64,000 bases of DNA from Candidatus Villigracilis propinquus (lineage in GTDB: Bacteria > Chloroflexota > Anaerolineae > Anaerolineales > Villigracilaceae): the NCBI GenBank assembly GCA_016714565.1, contig JADKDM010000038.1, positions 62,001 through 126,000 of the forward strand, written 5' to 3'. This document shows, in pieces, positions 16,698 to 26,473 of the stretch. Made by a program: the position numbers and the translations under genes. A model generated the notes under the pieces. That model saw only the letters and a program-made list of their open reading frames with translations. It had not been told where the DNA came from and made no database searches. Every line of letters begins with the position of its first letter. Position 1 is the stretch's first letter.

Positions 16698-18442
16698 ATC
16701 TCTATAGTTGGTTACAAATTATTTTCTATCTGGTGGTTTTGCTGGCATTGGCGAAACCGCTTGGTTCGTTTATGGCGAAAGTCTATCAGGGCGAGCGCAC
16801 TTTTCTTGATCGTGTATTTGGTCCAGTAGAACGCTTCATTTATCGCGTCTCGGGCGTGAAAGCCGATGAGGACATGAACTGGAAGACCTATGCCATCGCG
16901 GCAATGGTGTTCAATATTTTAGGACTGTTGGCAGTGTATGCGGTGCAGCGTCTTCAAGCTGTATTGCCCCTCAACCCGCTGGGACTTGGCGCGGTCACAC
17001 CTGATTCCTCATGGAATACGGCAGTTAGTTTTGCGTCCAACACCAACTGGCAGGGCTACGGAGGCGAGGTGACCATGAGTTACTTCTCGCAAATGCTTGG
17101 CCTGACAGTGCAAAACTTCGTCTCTGCGGCGACAGGCATGGCTGTTTTGGTTGCGCTCATCCGCGGAATTGTGCGTCATACCGCCAAGGGAATTGGCAGC
17201 TTCTGGGTTGATCTCACTCGCTCCATTTTGTACATTCTTCTGCCCTTGTCTATTGTTTTGGCTTTGGCGCTCGTTTCACAAGGCGTCGTGCAAACCTTCA
17301 GTGAATATAAGACTGTCGCAATGCTTCAACCTACAACTGACGCAAACGGCAACGCTGTAACTGAACAGGTGCTTGCTGTTGGCCCGGCTGCTTCGCAAAT
17401 TGCGATCAAGCAATTGGGCACAAACGGCGGCGGATTCTTCAATGTCAACTCAGCGCACCCGTTTGAAAACTCGACACCATTCTCAAACTTTCTGGAGATG
17501 TTGGCAATTCTCATGATTCCCGCTGCTCTGGTTTACATGTTTGGCAAAATGGTCGGAGATACTCGTCAGGGTTGGGCAATCCTGACTACCATGACCATTA
17601 TTTTTGTGGCCTTTATCGCGTTGGCGGTTTGGGCAGAACAAGCTGGCAACCCAGCTTTCACAAAGATGGGAATCGATCAGGTACAAACGAATATCAACCC
17701 AGGCGGAAACATGGAAGGCAAAGAGACACGCTTCGGTGTTGCCAACTCGGCGCTTTGGGCCACGGCCACGACTGCCGCATCGAATGGATCGGTCAACTCC
17801 ATGCACGATTCGTTCATGCCTCTTGGCGGCTTGGTTCCCATGTTCCTCATGCAGTTGGGTGAGATCATCTTCGGTGGTGTCGGTTCTGGCTTATATGGAA
17901 TGCTGGCCTTTGTCATCGTGGCAGTCTTTATCTCCGGCTTGATGGTCGGACGTACCCCCGAATATTTGGGTAAGAAGATCGAAGCCTATGAAATGAAGAT
18001 GGCATCCCTCATGCTTTTGATCCCGATCTTATTGGCAAAAGTTGGCACGGCGATTGCTGTAGTATCAGCGGCTGGTCTTGCCACCATTTGGAACACAGGC
18101 GGCCCGCACGGATTTAGCGAAGTGTTATACGCCTTTTCGTCAGCGGCGAATAACAACGGTTCGGCATTCGCTGGCCTGGGGGCGAACAATCCGTTCTATA
18201 ACACCGCCCTCGGCATTTGTATGTTCTTTGCCCGCTTCTGGCTAATTGTTCCTGTGCTCGCGATTGCAGGCTCGCTCGTGCAAAAGAAAAAGATTCCCGA
18301 AAGCGCAGGAACTCTCCCGACTCACACCCCGCTGTTCATTGCGTGGTTGATCGGTGTCATCATGATCGTCGGCGCGTTGAGCTTTATCCCTGCGTTGGCA
18401 TTGGGCCCTATCGTTGAGCACCTGATGGTTATCGGTGGATAA
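16694..18442 (+). CDS. kdpA: KdpA, K+-binding and translocating subunit
   Basis: A 582-residue polytopic membrane protein related to the SKT channel family. Selectivity-filter loops are visible: SNTNWQGYGGE, GTNGGGFFNVNSAHPFEN, and the late GLGANNPFYN. It receives potassium from outside and passes it through the tunnel to KdpB. Start set at the ATG at 16694, which overlaps the kdpF stop; a GTG three codons earlier is less likely. Length is close to the E. coli protein (557). Confidence 0.95.
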   Translation: MNLYSWLQIIFYLVVLLALAKPLGSFMAKVYQGERTFLDRVFGPVERFIYRVSGVKADEDMNWKTYAIAAMVFNILGLLAVYAVQRLQAVLPLNPLGLGAVTPDSSWNTAVSFASNTNWQGYGGEVTMSYFSQMLGLTVQNFVSAATGMAVLVALIRGIVRHTAKGIGSFWVDLTRSILYILLPLSIVLALALVSQGVVQTFSEYKTVAMLQPTTDANGNAVTEQVLAVGPAASQIAIKQLGTNGGGFFNVNSAHPFENSTPFSNFLEMLAILMIPAALVYMFGKMVGDTRQGWAILTTMTIIFVAFIALAVWAEQAGNPAFTKMGIDQVQTNINPGGNMEGKETRFGVANSALWATATTAASNGSVNSMHDSFMPLGGLVPMFLMQLGEIIFGGVGSGLYGMLAFVIVAVFISGLMVGRTPEYLGKKIEAYEMKMASLMLLIPILLAKVGTAIAVVSAAGLATIWNTGGPHGFSEVLYAFSSAANNNGSAFAGLGANNPFYNTALGICMFFARFWLIVPVLAIAGSLVQKKKIPESAGTLPTHTPLFIAWLIGVIMIVGALSFIPALALGPIVEHLMVIGG

Positions 18443-18455
18443 GGAAATTAATAAA

Positions 18456-20558
18456 ATGACTATTCAAACAAAAAAACCAACCACATATCGCCGCGAGATT
18501 TATCAGCGCGCCATTGTGGAATCCTTTGTAAAACTTAATCCGCGCTTGATGGTTCGTAATCCCGTCATGTTCGTCGTGGAAGTGGGAAGTGTATTAACCA
18601 CTGCGTTGTGGATCCAGGCTCTCGCTGGACAAGGCGAAGCCCCCACAGGTTTTATTGGAGCGATTGCGCTTTGGCTGTGGTTCACTGTGCTGTTCGCAAA
18701 TTTCTCAGAGGCAGTTGCTGAGGGACGTGGCAAGGCACAAGCCGAGTCACTGCGCAAGGCTCGTCAGGATACACCTGCGAGGAAAATAAATGGCGCTGCG
18801 TCAGATGTGCAAGGCGCATTATCAAAAGTGGTGGTTGTCTCATCGACTGCGTTGCGCAAGAACGATCTTTTTCTCGTTGAAGCGGGCGATATTCTGCCAG
18901 CAGATGGAGAGATCGAAGCGGGAATTGCGTCAGTGGATGAAAGTGCCGTTACGGGCGAATCAGCTCCCGTTGTGCGTGAGGCGGGCGGAGATCGTTCCGC
19001 TGTCACAGGCGGCACGCGACTCCTTTCGGACTGGCTCATCATCCGCGTCAGCGCCGACCCTGGGCAGGGATTCCTCGACCGCATGATCAGCATGGTCGAA
19101 GGCGCGAAGAGACAGAAGACCCCGAACGAAATCGCGCTTAATATTTTGCTGGCTGGTTTTACGATTATCTTTTTAGTTGTCTGCGCTACACTGCTGCCGT
19201 ATTCGCTTTATAGCGTGGGTGCCGCAGGAACAGGGACAGCAATTACGATCACGGTTCTGGTTGCTTTGCTGGTGTGTTTGATCCCGACCACGATTGGCGG
19301 TTTGCTTTCTGCCATTGGTATCGCGGGCATGGATCGTATGATCCAGCGCAACGTGATCGCGATGTCTGGTCGCGCAGTGGAAGCCGCTGGCGATGTGGAT
19401 GTGCTCCTGCTCGATAAGACGGGCACGATCACGCTTGGCAACCGTCAGGCTGTGGAATTCATTCCTGTGAATGGCGTGGATGTAAAAGATTTGGCCGAAG
19501 CCGCGCAGCTTGCTTCCTTGGCAGACGAAACTCCTGAAGGTCGCTCTATCGTTGTGCTCGCCAAGGAACAGTTCGGTTTGCGCGGACGGACGATAGGCGC
19601 CAGCGATGAAGCGCCTGAAGGTATGCACTTCGTCCCGTTCACAGCACAGACGCGCATGAGCGGTGTGAACTTCGATGGCACTTCCATCCGCAAGGGTGCG
19701 CCAGATACGATGATCGAGATGATCCAATCCAACAATAGCGGCGTTCCGTCTGACCTGAAACCTGCTGTGGATAATATTGCCCGCATGGGCGGCACGCCGC
19801 TAGTAGTGACTCGCAATAATCATGCGTTAGGCGTGATTCACTTGAAGGATATTGTCAAAGGCGGAATTAAGGAACGCTTCGCTCAGCTCCGCAAGATGGG
19901 TATCAAAACCGTGATGATCACAGGCGATAATCCATTGACTGCGGCCGCTATTGCCGCAGAAGCTGGCGTGGATGATTTTCTCGCGCAAGCCACACCTGAG
20001 ATGAAACTAAAACTCATCCGCGAATATCAATTGGGCGGACGCCTCGTTGCCATGACGGGTGACGGTACGAATGACGCTCCTGCTTTGGCACAAGCTGATG
20101 TTGCCGTTGCGATGAATACAGGCACACAACCTGCGCGTGAAGCCGCCAACATGGTGGATCTCGACAGCAACCCGACCAAACTTTTAGAAATCGTGGAGAT
20201 CGGCAAGCAGTTATTAATGACACGCGGCGCATTGACCACATTCAGCATTGCGAATGATGTGGCGAAATACTTTGCCATCATCCCTGCCGCGTTCGCTTCC
20301 ACGTATCCTGTTTTGATCAAGTTGAACTTCATGCACCTCGCAACACCTGAAAGTGCGATCCTCTCGGCGGTGATTTTCAATGCGCTCATCATCATTGCAT
20401 TGATCCCGCTGGCATTACGCGGCGTGCCGTATCGCGCAGTTGGCGCGGCACAATTGTTACGTGACAATCTGTTGATCTATGGCCTCGGCGGTTTGATCGC
20501 TCCGTTCATCGGAATCAAATTGATCGATATGCTTTTGGTCGCCCTTCACCTGACATAA
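18456..20558 (+). CDS. kdpB: KdpB, P-type ATPase subunit
   Basis: A 700-residue type IA P-ATPase. The actuator TGES is near residue 164, the phosphorylated Asp in DKTGTITLGN near 318, and the hinge GDGTNDAPAL near 534. It hydrolyses ATP to drive high-affinity potassium uptake with KdpA. The first possible start is a GTG at 18435, but the ATG at 18456 has AAGGAA upstream. TGES contains the serine phosphorylated as an inhibitory switch in E. coli KdpB (Ser162). Confidence 0.95.
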   Translation: MTIQTKKPTTYRREIYQRAIVESFVKLNPRLMVRNPVMFVVEVGSVLTTALWIQALAGQGEAPTGFIGAIALWLWFTVLFANFSEAVAEGRGKAQAESLRKARQDTPARKINGAASDVQGALSKVVVVSSTALRKNDLFLVEAGDILPADGEIEAGIASVDESAVTGESAPVVREAGGDRSAVTGGTRLLSDWLIIRVSADPGQGFLDRMISMVEGAKRQKTPNEIALNILLAGFTIIFLVVCATLLPYSLYSVGAAGTGTAITITVLVALLVCLIPTTIGGLLSAIGIAGMDRMIQRNVIAMSGRAVEAAGDVDVLLLDKTGTITLGNRQAVEFIPVNGVDVKDLAEAAQLASLADETPEGRSIVVLAKEQFGLRGRTIGASDEAPEGMHFVPFTAQTRMSGVNFDGTSIRKGAPDTMIEMIQSNNSGVPSDLKPAVDNIARMGGTPLVVTRNNHALGVIHLKDIVKGGIKERFAQLRKMGIKTVMITGDNPLTAAAIAAEAGVDDFLAQATPEMKLKLIREYQLGGRLVAMTGDGTNDAPALAQADVAVAMNTGTQPAREAANMVDLDSNPTKLLEIVEIGKQLLMTRGALTTFSIANDVAKYFAIIPAAFASTYPVLIKLNFMHLATPESAILSAVIFNALIIIALIPLALRGVPYRAVGAAQLLRDNLLIYGLGGLIAPFIGIKLIDMLLVALHLT

Positions 20559-20569
20559 GAGGTCTGGCT

Positions 20570-20965
20570 ATGATCACCCAAACCGCTCGTCCAAAATGGT
20601 GGCAGGTTTATCTCACTCTTCCGCTTCTGATCGTGCTGTTTATTTTTGATAACCGTCTAAAAATTTCAGGGCGCGGACATCAAGCAGTGCAGATCGGAAT
20701 CATCCTGCTGGTGTATGGACTTGTCCATCTGTGGTTGAAGGCCAATCAAGCGGCTCTGGCGGAATACGGCCAGTATCGCGGAACGGTGATCATTTCCAAA
20801 CCGCATGTTTACAAACTGGCGAATATGCACAGTAAAAACCGCCCGATGGTTCAATTACAAGACACTGAAATCAAGGGCACATTGAGCGACACATTCGAAA
20901 TGGAAACCATTGACGTCGATTTTTTCTCCGTGGATGAAGTCTCGCAAGAATTAAAAAAGGAATAA
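20570..20965 (+). CDS. Small membrane protein inserted between kdpB and kdpC
   Basis: A 131-residue protein with two N-terminal hydrophobic segments (about residues 15-30 and 42-58) and a charged cytoplasmic tail (GTVIISKPHVYKLANMHSKN; ends with an acidic patch). It lies 11 bases after kdpB and two bases before kdpC, so it is part of the same transcript. I do not recognise a family. The position suggests a Kdp accessory or regulatory subunit specific to this lineage. Confidence 0.7.
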   Translation: MITQTARPKWWQVYLTLPLLIVLFIFDNRLKISGRGHQAVQIGIILLVYGLVHLWLKANQAALAEYGQYRGTVIISKPHVYKLANMHSKNRPMVQLQDTEIKGTLSDTFEMETIDVDFFSVDEVSQELKKE

Positions 20966-20967
20966 AA

Positions 20968-21558
20968 ATGACATCACAATTACGCCCCGCGTTTTTCATG
21001 CTTTTGATCTTAACCCTCATCACAGGAGTTCTCTATCCGCTGGCTGTGACGGGTATTGCGCAAGTTGTATTTCCGCACCAGGCCAATGGAAGTCTCATTA
21101 TGGCAAATGGGAAGACCATCGGCTCAGAGTTGATTGGTCAGCAGTTTGATGATCCCAGTTATTTCTGGGGACGAATTTCCGCAACAGGCACATTTGCATA
21201 CAACGCCTTCAACGCCGAGAACCTGACTGCTTCTTCTGGATCGAATTACGGCCCGTTGAATCCTGCGCTGATCGATATGGTGCAGGCGCGGATCGACGCC
21301 CTCAAAGCTGCTGACCCTGACAATACGCTTCCGATTCCCGTTGACCTGGTTACTGCTTCGGGGAGCGGACTCGACCCTCATATCAGCGTCGCCGCAGCGT
21401 TGTACCAAGTCCATCGTGTGGCATCCGCCCGCGGGTTGAGTGAAGCGGATGTTCAGTCGCTTGTGGAGCAAAATACCGAAGGTCGTCAATTCGGCTTTCT
21501 GGGTGAGCCCACTGTAAACGTCCTCCAACTCAATCTTGCGTTGGATAATCTGAAATAA
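20968..21558 (+). CDS. kdpC: KdpC, chaperone-like subunit of the K+ ATPase
   Basis: A 196-residue protein with one N-terminal membrane helix (about residues 8-30) and a soluble outer domain. ELIGQQFDDPSYFWGR, SGSNYGPLNPAL and ASGSGLDPHISVAAALYQ are the family's conserved blocks. KdpC raises nucleotide or K+ affinity of the pump. It ends the pump operon and is followed at once by a terminator. Confidence 0.95.
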   Translation: MTSQLRPAFFMLLILTLITGVLYPLAVTGIAQVVFPHQANGSLIMANGKTIGSELIGQQFDDPSYFWGRISATGTFAYNAFNAENLTASSGSNYGPLNPALIDMVQARIDALKAADPDNTLPIPVDLVTASGSGLDPHISVAAALYQVHRVASARGLSEADVQSLVEQNTEGRQFGFLGEPTVNVLQLNLALDNLK

Positions 21559-21566
21559 TAATGTGT

Positions 21567-21601
21567 ACAGGCTGCCTATTTTTTGGGCGGCCTGTGTTTT
21601 T
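21567..21601 (+). terminator. Intrinsic terminator after kdpC
   Basis: ACAGGCTGCC and GGCGGCCTGT make a ten-base-pair stem with one T-G pair, followed by GTTTTTG. It separates pump genes from the sensor genes; some read-through into the sensors is possible, since no clear promoter is seen before 21616. Confidence 0.75.
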
Positions 21602-21615
21602 GAAAGGAACGAACC

Positions 21616-22362
21616 ATGAAAAAAATTAAACTCACACCAAATTTGTTCGCCAACTGTCTTCGGGCAGTACTCTCGGTAGTAGCAATTACAATCCCCATGT
21701 TGTTAATCGGCCGCGATACGCTGGGCGAGGCTGTGATTGGCTTTTTATACATTGTGCCAATTGTCTGGGCTGCCAGCCATTGGGGACAGGCTGCAGGGGT
21801 GAGCGCCGCACTAACAGCTGCTCTATGCTTTGATTTCTTATTCATTCCGCCTTTCTATACCTTTGCTGTGGCAAGACTCGAAAGCTGGCTTATGCTCGTT
21901 ATCTTTTTTGCCACTGCTATTCTGATCGTAGGCCGCATTCAGGATAGTTTATCCAAAGCGCGTGAAGCCACCTTCATGTATGAATTAAGTTCGGCGCTTG
22001 CCAATGCGCGCACGCAGAACGCAGTGGCTCACATTGTCGCAAGGAATATCAGGCAGTTATTTCAAGCGGCGCTGGTCAATGTCACATTCCAGCAATCCAA
22101 ACAAATTCCACGCATCGCTGCTCATGAGCCAATGGATGGCGAAGGGACAGGCCAGCCAGACCGTATTTTGCCGATCATGAACGCTTGGGGGTTGGTTGGT
22201 GAGATTCAAATATGGCGCGGAGAATTTGGGGATCTGCCTTCTGAAAACAGCCCTCTCCTTCAAAATTTTGCATCACAAACGTCAAGGGCGTTCGAGCGCA
22301 CGTATTCCTTTGAAGTGGAGAAAGCCGCAAACAGCCCGATTTCAGACATCTCTGTAAAATAG
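21616..22362 (+). CDS. Stand-alone DUF4118/GAF sensor, KdpD-like but without kinase
   Basis: A 248-residue protein. Four close helices (about residues 15-105) form a DUF4118 domain like that of KdpD, with the LCFDFLFIPPFYTFAVARLE loop, then a GAF-like domain (residues 120-240) ending in QNFASQTSRAFERTYSFEVE. It matches the N-terminal 245 residues of the sensor kinase at 38247-39716 but stops where HisKA would begin. It lies between the pump genes and kdpD. It might pair with KdpD as an extra sensing subunit, or be a remnant of a duplicated kinase gene; the frame is intact. Confidence 0.8.
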   Translation: MKKIKLTPNLFANCLRAVLSVVAITIPMLLIGRDTLGEAVIGFLYIVPIVWAASHWGQAAGVSAALTAALCFDFLFIPPFYTFAVARLESWLMLVIFFATAILIVGRIQDSLSKAREATFMYELSSALANARTQNAVAHIVARNIRQLFQAALVNVTFQQSKQIPRIAAHEPMDGEGTGQPDRILPIMNAWGLVGEIQIWRGEFGDLPSENSPLLQNFASQTSRAFERTYSFEVEKAANSPISDISVK

Positions 22363-22393
22363 ATAAGTCATAGAAATCCCTTTTCAAGTGAGA

Positions 22394-22399
22394 TACAAT
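22394..22399 (+). promoter_or_regulatory. -10-like TACAAT just before kdpD
   Basis: TACAAT ends seven bases before the kdpD ATG and no Shine-Dalgarno site is visible, consistent with a leaderless kdpDE transcript. The -35 region is not convincing. Confidence 0.4.
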
Positions 22400-22406
22400 A
22401 AAAATA

Positions 22407-25064
22407 ATGGAACAACGTCCCGACCCCGATGAATTACTGAGGCACGCTCAGGCAGAAGAACAAGCCTCGAAACGCGGTAAATTAAAGATTTTCCTAGGCT
22501 ATGCAGCGGGCGTGGGTAAAACCTACGCCATGCTCGAGGCCGCGCATCAACGTAAAATTCAAGGCATTGATGTTGTGGTCGGTTATGTGGAAACCCATAA
22601 ACGCGCTGAGACCGAAGAACTGGTGGAAGGGCTGGATGTATTGCCGCGCAAACAGGTGGAATATCGCGGCGTGTCCCTGCCCGAAATGGATGTGGACGAA
22701 GTCATCAAACGCCGTCCTAAAATTGTCTTGGTAGATGAATTCGCGCACACGAATGCGCCTGGCTCGCGTCATCCCAAACGATATTTGGATGTCGAAGAAA
22801 TCCTTGACGCGGGCATTGACGTGTATACCACGCTCAACATTCAACATCTCGAAAGCCTGAATGATGTCGTTGCACAGGTGACAGGTGTGATTGTGCGCGA
22901 GACTGTCCCTGACCTTGTGCTCGATAAAGCCTCTGAGATCGAAGTTATTGACCTACCGCCCGATGAACTGCTCACCCGCCTGAATGAAGGGAAAGTTTAT
23001 ATTCCTGAACAAGCTTCACGCGCCATTGATAAATTTTTCCGCAAGGGCAATCTCACCGCACTGCGTGAAATGTCCCTGCGCCGCGCCGCCGAACGTGTGG
23101 ATGATCAAATGCGCTCATACATGCAAACGCGCTCCATTTCTGGCCCGTGGGCGGCTGGAGAACGGCTGGCGGTTTGTATCAGCCCAAGTCCTTTAGCCGA
23201 GAAGTTGATCCGCACCACGCGCAGGCTGGCAGATGAACTCAACGCCGAGTGGTATGCCGTGTATGTTGAGATCGCATCGAAACCTGAAACAAATCCCGCA
23301 AACCGCGAGCGCATCGGGCGGACATTGCAACTGGCGGAAGAACTGGGCGCAAAGAGTCTCACCATCGCGGGCCGCTCCATTCAAGAAGCCGTGTTGGATT
23401 TCGCGCACAAGAATAATATTACAAAAGTTGTGGTGGGCAAGCCGCTCAAGCCGCGCTGGCAGGAGATGTGGAACGGCTCGATCGTTGACCAACTCATTTA
23501 TGCCAGCGGCGATATTGACGTGTACGTGATCAGCGCGCGAACGGAATCGAGTAAATCCATTTTGCCAAAGGAATGGCAACTGCACCGCCCATTGGGGCGT
23601 TATGTACTTGGTCTCCTGCTCGTTGCTGTTTCAACTTCACTGGGTTTAATTATTCGCGGAAATTTAGAACCTGCAAATCTTGTCATGTTGTATCTGGCAT
23701 CCACGGTCGTCTCCGCCGTTTTTCTTGGGCGCGGCCCATCCCTGCTCACCGCTATTGCAGGCGTGCTAGCTTTTGACTTTTTTCTTGTCCCGCCATATTT
23801 AACATTTGCCGTCAGTGACACCCAATACTTCATTACCTTTATCGCATTGTTAATCGTAAGTCTGGTCGTCAGTTCACTGACCGCCCGCGTTCGTGAACAA
23901 GCCGAAGCCGCAGTGCAGCGCGAAAGACAAACCGCAGCGCTTTACGACCTCAGCAAAGACCTGACCTCCGCCGCCGATCTTCTGCAAGTTGCGAACATTA
24001 TTATTTCTCAGATCGGCAATGCTTTCGGGCGTGATGTTGCAATTTTCCTACCCGACAACCAGCAGCTTCAAATTTTCGCAAGCTCTCCCAACTATCAACC
24101 TGACGAGAACGAATTAGCCGTAGCTGCCTGGGCTTATCAGCATGATCAACCCGCTGGCCGTGGAACGGATACCCTGCCCGCCGCATCCCTGCGCTGTCAC
24201 CCGCTGAAAACATCCAATGGCATTGTCGGTGTGCTTGGAGTGCATTCTAAAGATCAAACTAATTTTCTTTCTTCAGAGCAAAGGCTTACTCTTGCGGCAT
24301 TTGCGAATCAATCCGCACTGGCAATTGAACGCGCCAGTCTTTCTGAGCAAGCGAGTCAAGCTGAGCTTTTGCGTGCCACGGAGTCCCTGCAAACTGCACT
24401 GCTTAATTCAATTTCGCATGACCTTCGTACGCCGCTGGTTTCCATCACGGGCGCATTGAGTTCACTTGACGAAGATAATGGTACGCTCAACGAGTCCACG
24501 CGCCGCGCCCTGATCGAAAATGCGCGCGGCGAAGCAGACCGACTTAACCGTCTGGTGGGAAACCTGCTCAACATGACCCGTATCGAAAGCGGCGCCATCA
24601 AACTACGGCTTGAGGCTGAAGACATTCAAGACGTGGTGGGTACAGCCCTCGAACAGCTTGGCTCACGCATTGCAAACCGTAAGATACAAGCTAAAATACC
24701 CGCCAACTTCCCGCTCGTCCCGATGGATTTCACCCTCATCGCACAGGTTCTTGTTAACGTTTTGGAAAATGCAATAAAATATTCACCCGCAGATTCAGCA
24801 ATCGAGGTCTCTGCAGAATTGCTGGATGAAAAGATCCGCCTCAAAATCGCTGACCATGGAGCTGGTATCCCGTCCGAAGACCTGACTCGCATCTTTGACA
24901 AATTCTACCGAGTCCAACGCCCTGAGAATGTCAGCGGCACAGGGCTGGGACTATCCATAAGCAAGGGAATTGTCGAAGTACATCATGGTACTATTTATGC
25001 AAGCCCTCGCGAAGGCGGCGGGACGATCATCACAATTGAATTACCTTTGAAAAACATGGGATAA
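22407..25064 (+). CDS. kdpD: KdpD, K+/osmosensing histidine kinase
   Basis: An 885-residue membrane sensor kinase. The N-terminal KdpD domain has the Walker A GYAAGVGKTYAML (residues 31-43) and Walker B VLVDEFAHTNAPGSRHPKRY (about 107-126), then a USP-like domain (about 245-370), four membrane helices (DUF4118, about 395-495), a GAF domain, the phospho-acceptor SISHDLRTP (His near 671) and a HATPase domain (NVLENAIKYSP, GTGLGLSISKGIVEVHHG). It is the cognate kinase of KdpE, which starts nine bases downstream. It senses low K+ or ionic strength. Confidence 0.95.
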   Translation: MEQRPDPDELLRHAQAEEQASKRGKLKIFLGYAAGVGKTYAMLEAAHQRKIQGIDVVVGYVETHKRAETEELVEGLDVLPRKQVEYRGVSLPEMDVDEVIKRRPKIVLVDEFAHTNAPGSRHPKRYLDVEEILDAGIDVYTTLNIQHLESLNDVVAQVTGVIVRETVPDLVLDKASEIEVIDLPPDELLTRLNEGKVYIPEQASRAIDKFFRKGNLTALREMSLRRAAERVDDQMRSYMQTRSISGPWAAGERLAVCISPSPLAEKLIRTTRRLADELNAEWYAVYVEIASKPETNPANRERIGRTLQLAEELGAKSLTIAGRSIQEAVLDFAHKNNITKVVVGKPLKPRWQEMWNGSIVDQLIYASGDIDVYVISARTESSKSILPKEWQLHRPLGRYVLGLLLVAVSTSLGLIIRGNLEPANLVMLYLASTVVSAVFLGRGPSLLTAIAGVLAFDFFLVPPYLTFAVSDTQYFITFIALLIVSLVVSSLTARVREQAEAAVQRERQTAALYDLSKDLTSAADLLQVANIIISQIGNAFGRDVAIFLPDNQQLQIFASSPNYQPDENELAVAAWAYQHDQPAGRGTDTLPAASLRCHPLKTSNGIVGVLGVHSKDQTNFLSSEQRLTLAAFANQSALAIERASLSEQASQAELLRATESLQTALLNSISHDLRTPLVSITGALSSLDEDNGTLNESTRRALIENARGEADRLNRLVGNLLNMTRIESGAIKLRLEAEDIQDVVGTALEQLGSRIANRKIQAKIPANFPLVPMDFTLIAQVLVNVLENAIKYSPADSAIEVSAELLDEKIRLKIADHGAGIPSEDLTRIFDKFYRVQRPENVSGTGLGLSISKGIVEVHHGTIYASPREGGGTIITIELPLKNMG

Positions 25065-25072
25065 AAAGAGTC

Positions 25073-25771
25073 ATGGAAACGGGTCAACGGGTTTTGGTTG
25101 TAGACGATGAAACATCCATCAGGCGCTATTTGCGCGCTGCATTAACCGCACAGGGGCTCACTGTCTACGAGGCTTCTGATGGACAGGAAGCCTTGAACGC
25201 GGTCCTCGCCCACCGCCCTGACTTGATCATCCTCGACCTCGGCCTGCCTGATATTGACGGTATCCAAGTCACACGCCGCCTGCGTGAATGGTCGCAAACG
25301 CCGATTATCATTCTCTCCGTCCGCGAAGCGGAACAGGACAAGATCGCGGCACTAGACGCAGGCGCAGATGATTACCTCACCAAGCCTTTTGGCACAGGCG
25401 AACTCATGGCGCGTATGCGCGTGGTCATGCGCAGACAGATCAACAGCGCAAATGAACCCATCTTTACAACAGGCGGATTAACGCTGGACTTCTCTCATCG
25501 CCTCGTCACGGTGAATGAAAAAGAGATCCAATTGACCCCAACTGAATATGATATTTTACGTCTGCTGGTTACTCATGCTGGGAAGGTATTAACTCATCGC
25601 CAAATCCTTCGCCAGATCTGGGGAGAAGGTTACAACGATATGCACATCCTGCGCGTCAACATCAGCAACTTACGAGGAAAGCTCGAACCTGACCCTGCCC
25701 GCCCAACCTACATCCACACGGAAGCCGGGGTGGGGTATCGCCTGCGGACTGATGACAGGGACACAAAATAA
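25073..25771 (+). CDS. kdpE: KdpE, response regulator
   Basis: A 232-residue OmpR/PhoB-type regulator. Receiver domain with VVDDE (acidic pocket), the phospho-acceptor Asp near residue 54 in LIILDLGLPDIDG, and KPFG (Lys near 104). The C-terminal winged helix reads LTPTEYDILRLLVTHAGKVL and VGYRLR. It should activate the kdp promoter when phosphorylated by KdpD. A second protein of the same length and very similar sequence is encoded at 33942-34640. Confidence 0.93.
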   Translation: METGQRVLVVDDETSIRRYLRAALTAQGLTVYEASDGQEALNAVLAHRPDLIILDLGLPDIDGIQVTRRLREWSQTPIIILSVREAEQDKIAALDAGADDYLTKPFGTGELMARMRVVMRRQINSANEPIFTTGGLTLDFSHRLVTVNEKEIQLTPTEYDILRLLVTHAGKVLTHRQILRQIWGEGYNDMHILRVNISNLRGKLEPDPARPTYIHTEAGVGYRLRTDDRDTK

Positions 25772-25772
25772 G

Positions 25773-25800
25773 AAAGCGCCTCTTCGTAGAGGCGTTTCAG
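25773..25800. terminator. Hairpin between convergent kdpE and the TrkA gene
   Basis: CGCCTCT and AGAGGCG form a seven-base-pair stem with a TCGT loop, with A on the left and T on the right, so it can terminate transcription from both directions. Confidence 0.65.
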
Positions 25801-25805
25801 TTTAA

Positions 25806-26471
25806 CTACGGGCGGCTTAAAAGTTTCGCCAATGGCTCACGCGCAGCGTCATCCACCAAGGCAAGGATCTCATCTCCTTCTTCGAGAATGGTTGTGCCTC
25901 TTGGCAGTATCATTTCGCCATGGCGGATAATGCCCGAGATGACGCAATGATTCGGGAGGGATAAATCTTTTAGTGCAGTACCAATTGCCGGTGCGGAAGG
26001 AGCGATCTTTTCCTCCACGATGGAATATTTTCCACGGCGAATTTTCAACATGGTCATCATATCGCCCAGAGACATTTCTTCCGCAGTAAGGCGTGCAAGG
26101 ATCTCAGCCTGATTGAGCGAAACATCCACGCCCATTTCAGGCGTGAAGAGCCACGCATTTTTTGAATTATTGATACGGGCAATGACGCGCTTCACATTGA
26201 ACTCAAAGCGAGCCAACGAAGTGATCACCAGATTGGTTTCATCTGAACCTGTGACCGCCGCAAGCACCTGCGCCTTTTGAATACCAGCTTTTTCCAATAC
26301 CGTCGGCGAACTTCCATCTCCATTAATGATCATTTCCCGCGGAATTTCGAGCGCTAGTTTTTCAAGCACATTCGGGCGCTCATCGATGACGCGCACCGTG
26401 TGACCTTCTTCCAGTAAAAATTTCGCAAGTTGCGAACCCGTATTACCACCGCCAACCACGATAACAAACAT
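25806..26471 (-). CDS. TrkA-family K+ uptake regulatory (RCK) protein
   Basis: A 221-residue cytoplasmic protein. VVGGGNTGSQLAKFL is the NAD(H)-binding loop, VIDERP the acidic end of beta-2, and DETNLVITSLARFEF follows; the C-terminal 80 residues (IGTALKDLSLP, EEGDEILALVDD) are a TrkA-C ligand-binding domain. Such proteins gate TrkH/KtrB-type channels in response to nucleotides. No TrkH gene is in the window. It lies two bases from the second TrkA gene, downstream of the P-type ATPase. Confidence 0.88.
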   Translation of the reverse strand: MFVIVVGGGNTGSQLAKFLLEEGHTVRVIDERPNVLEKLALEIPREMIINGDGSSPTVLEKAGIQKAQVLAAVTGSDETNLVITSLARFEFNVKRVIARINNSKNAWLFTPEMGVDVSLNQAEILARLTAEEMSLGDMMTMLKIRRGKYSIVEEKIAPSAPAIGTALKDLSLPNHCVISGIIRHGEMILPRGTTILEEGDEILALVDDAAREPLAKLLSRP

Positions 26472-26473
26472 AG

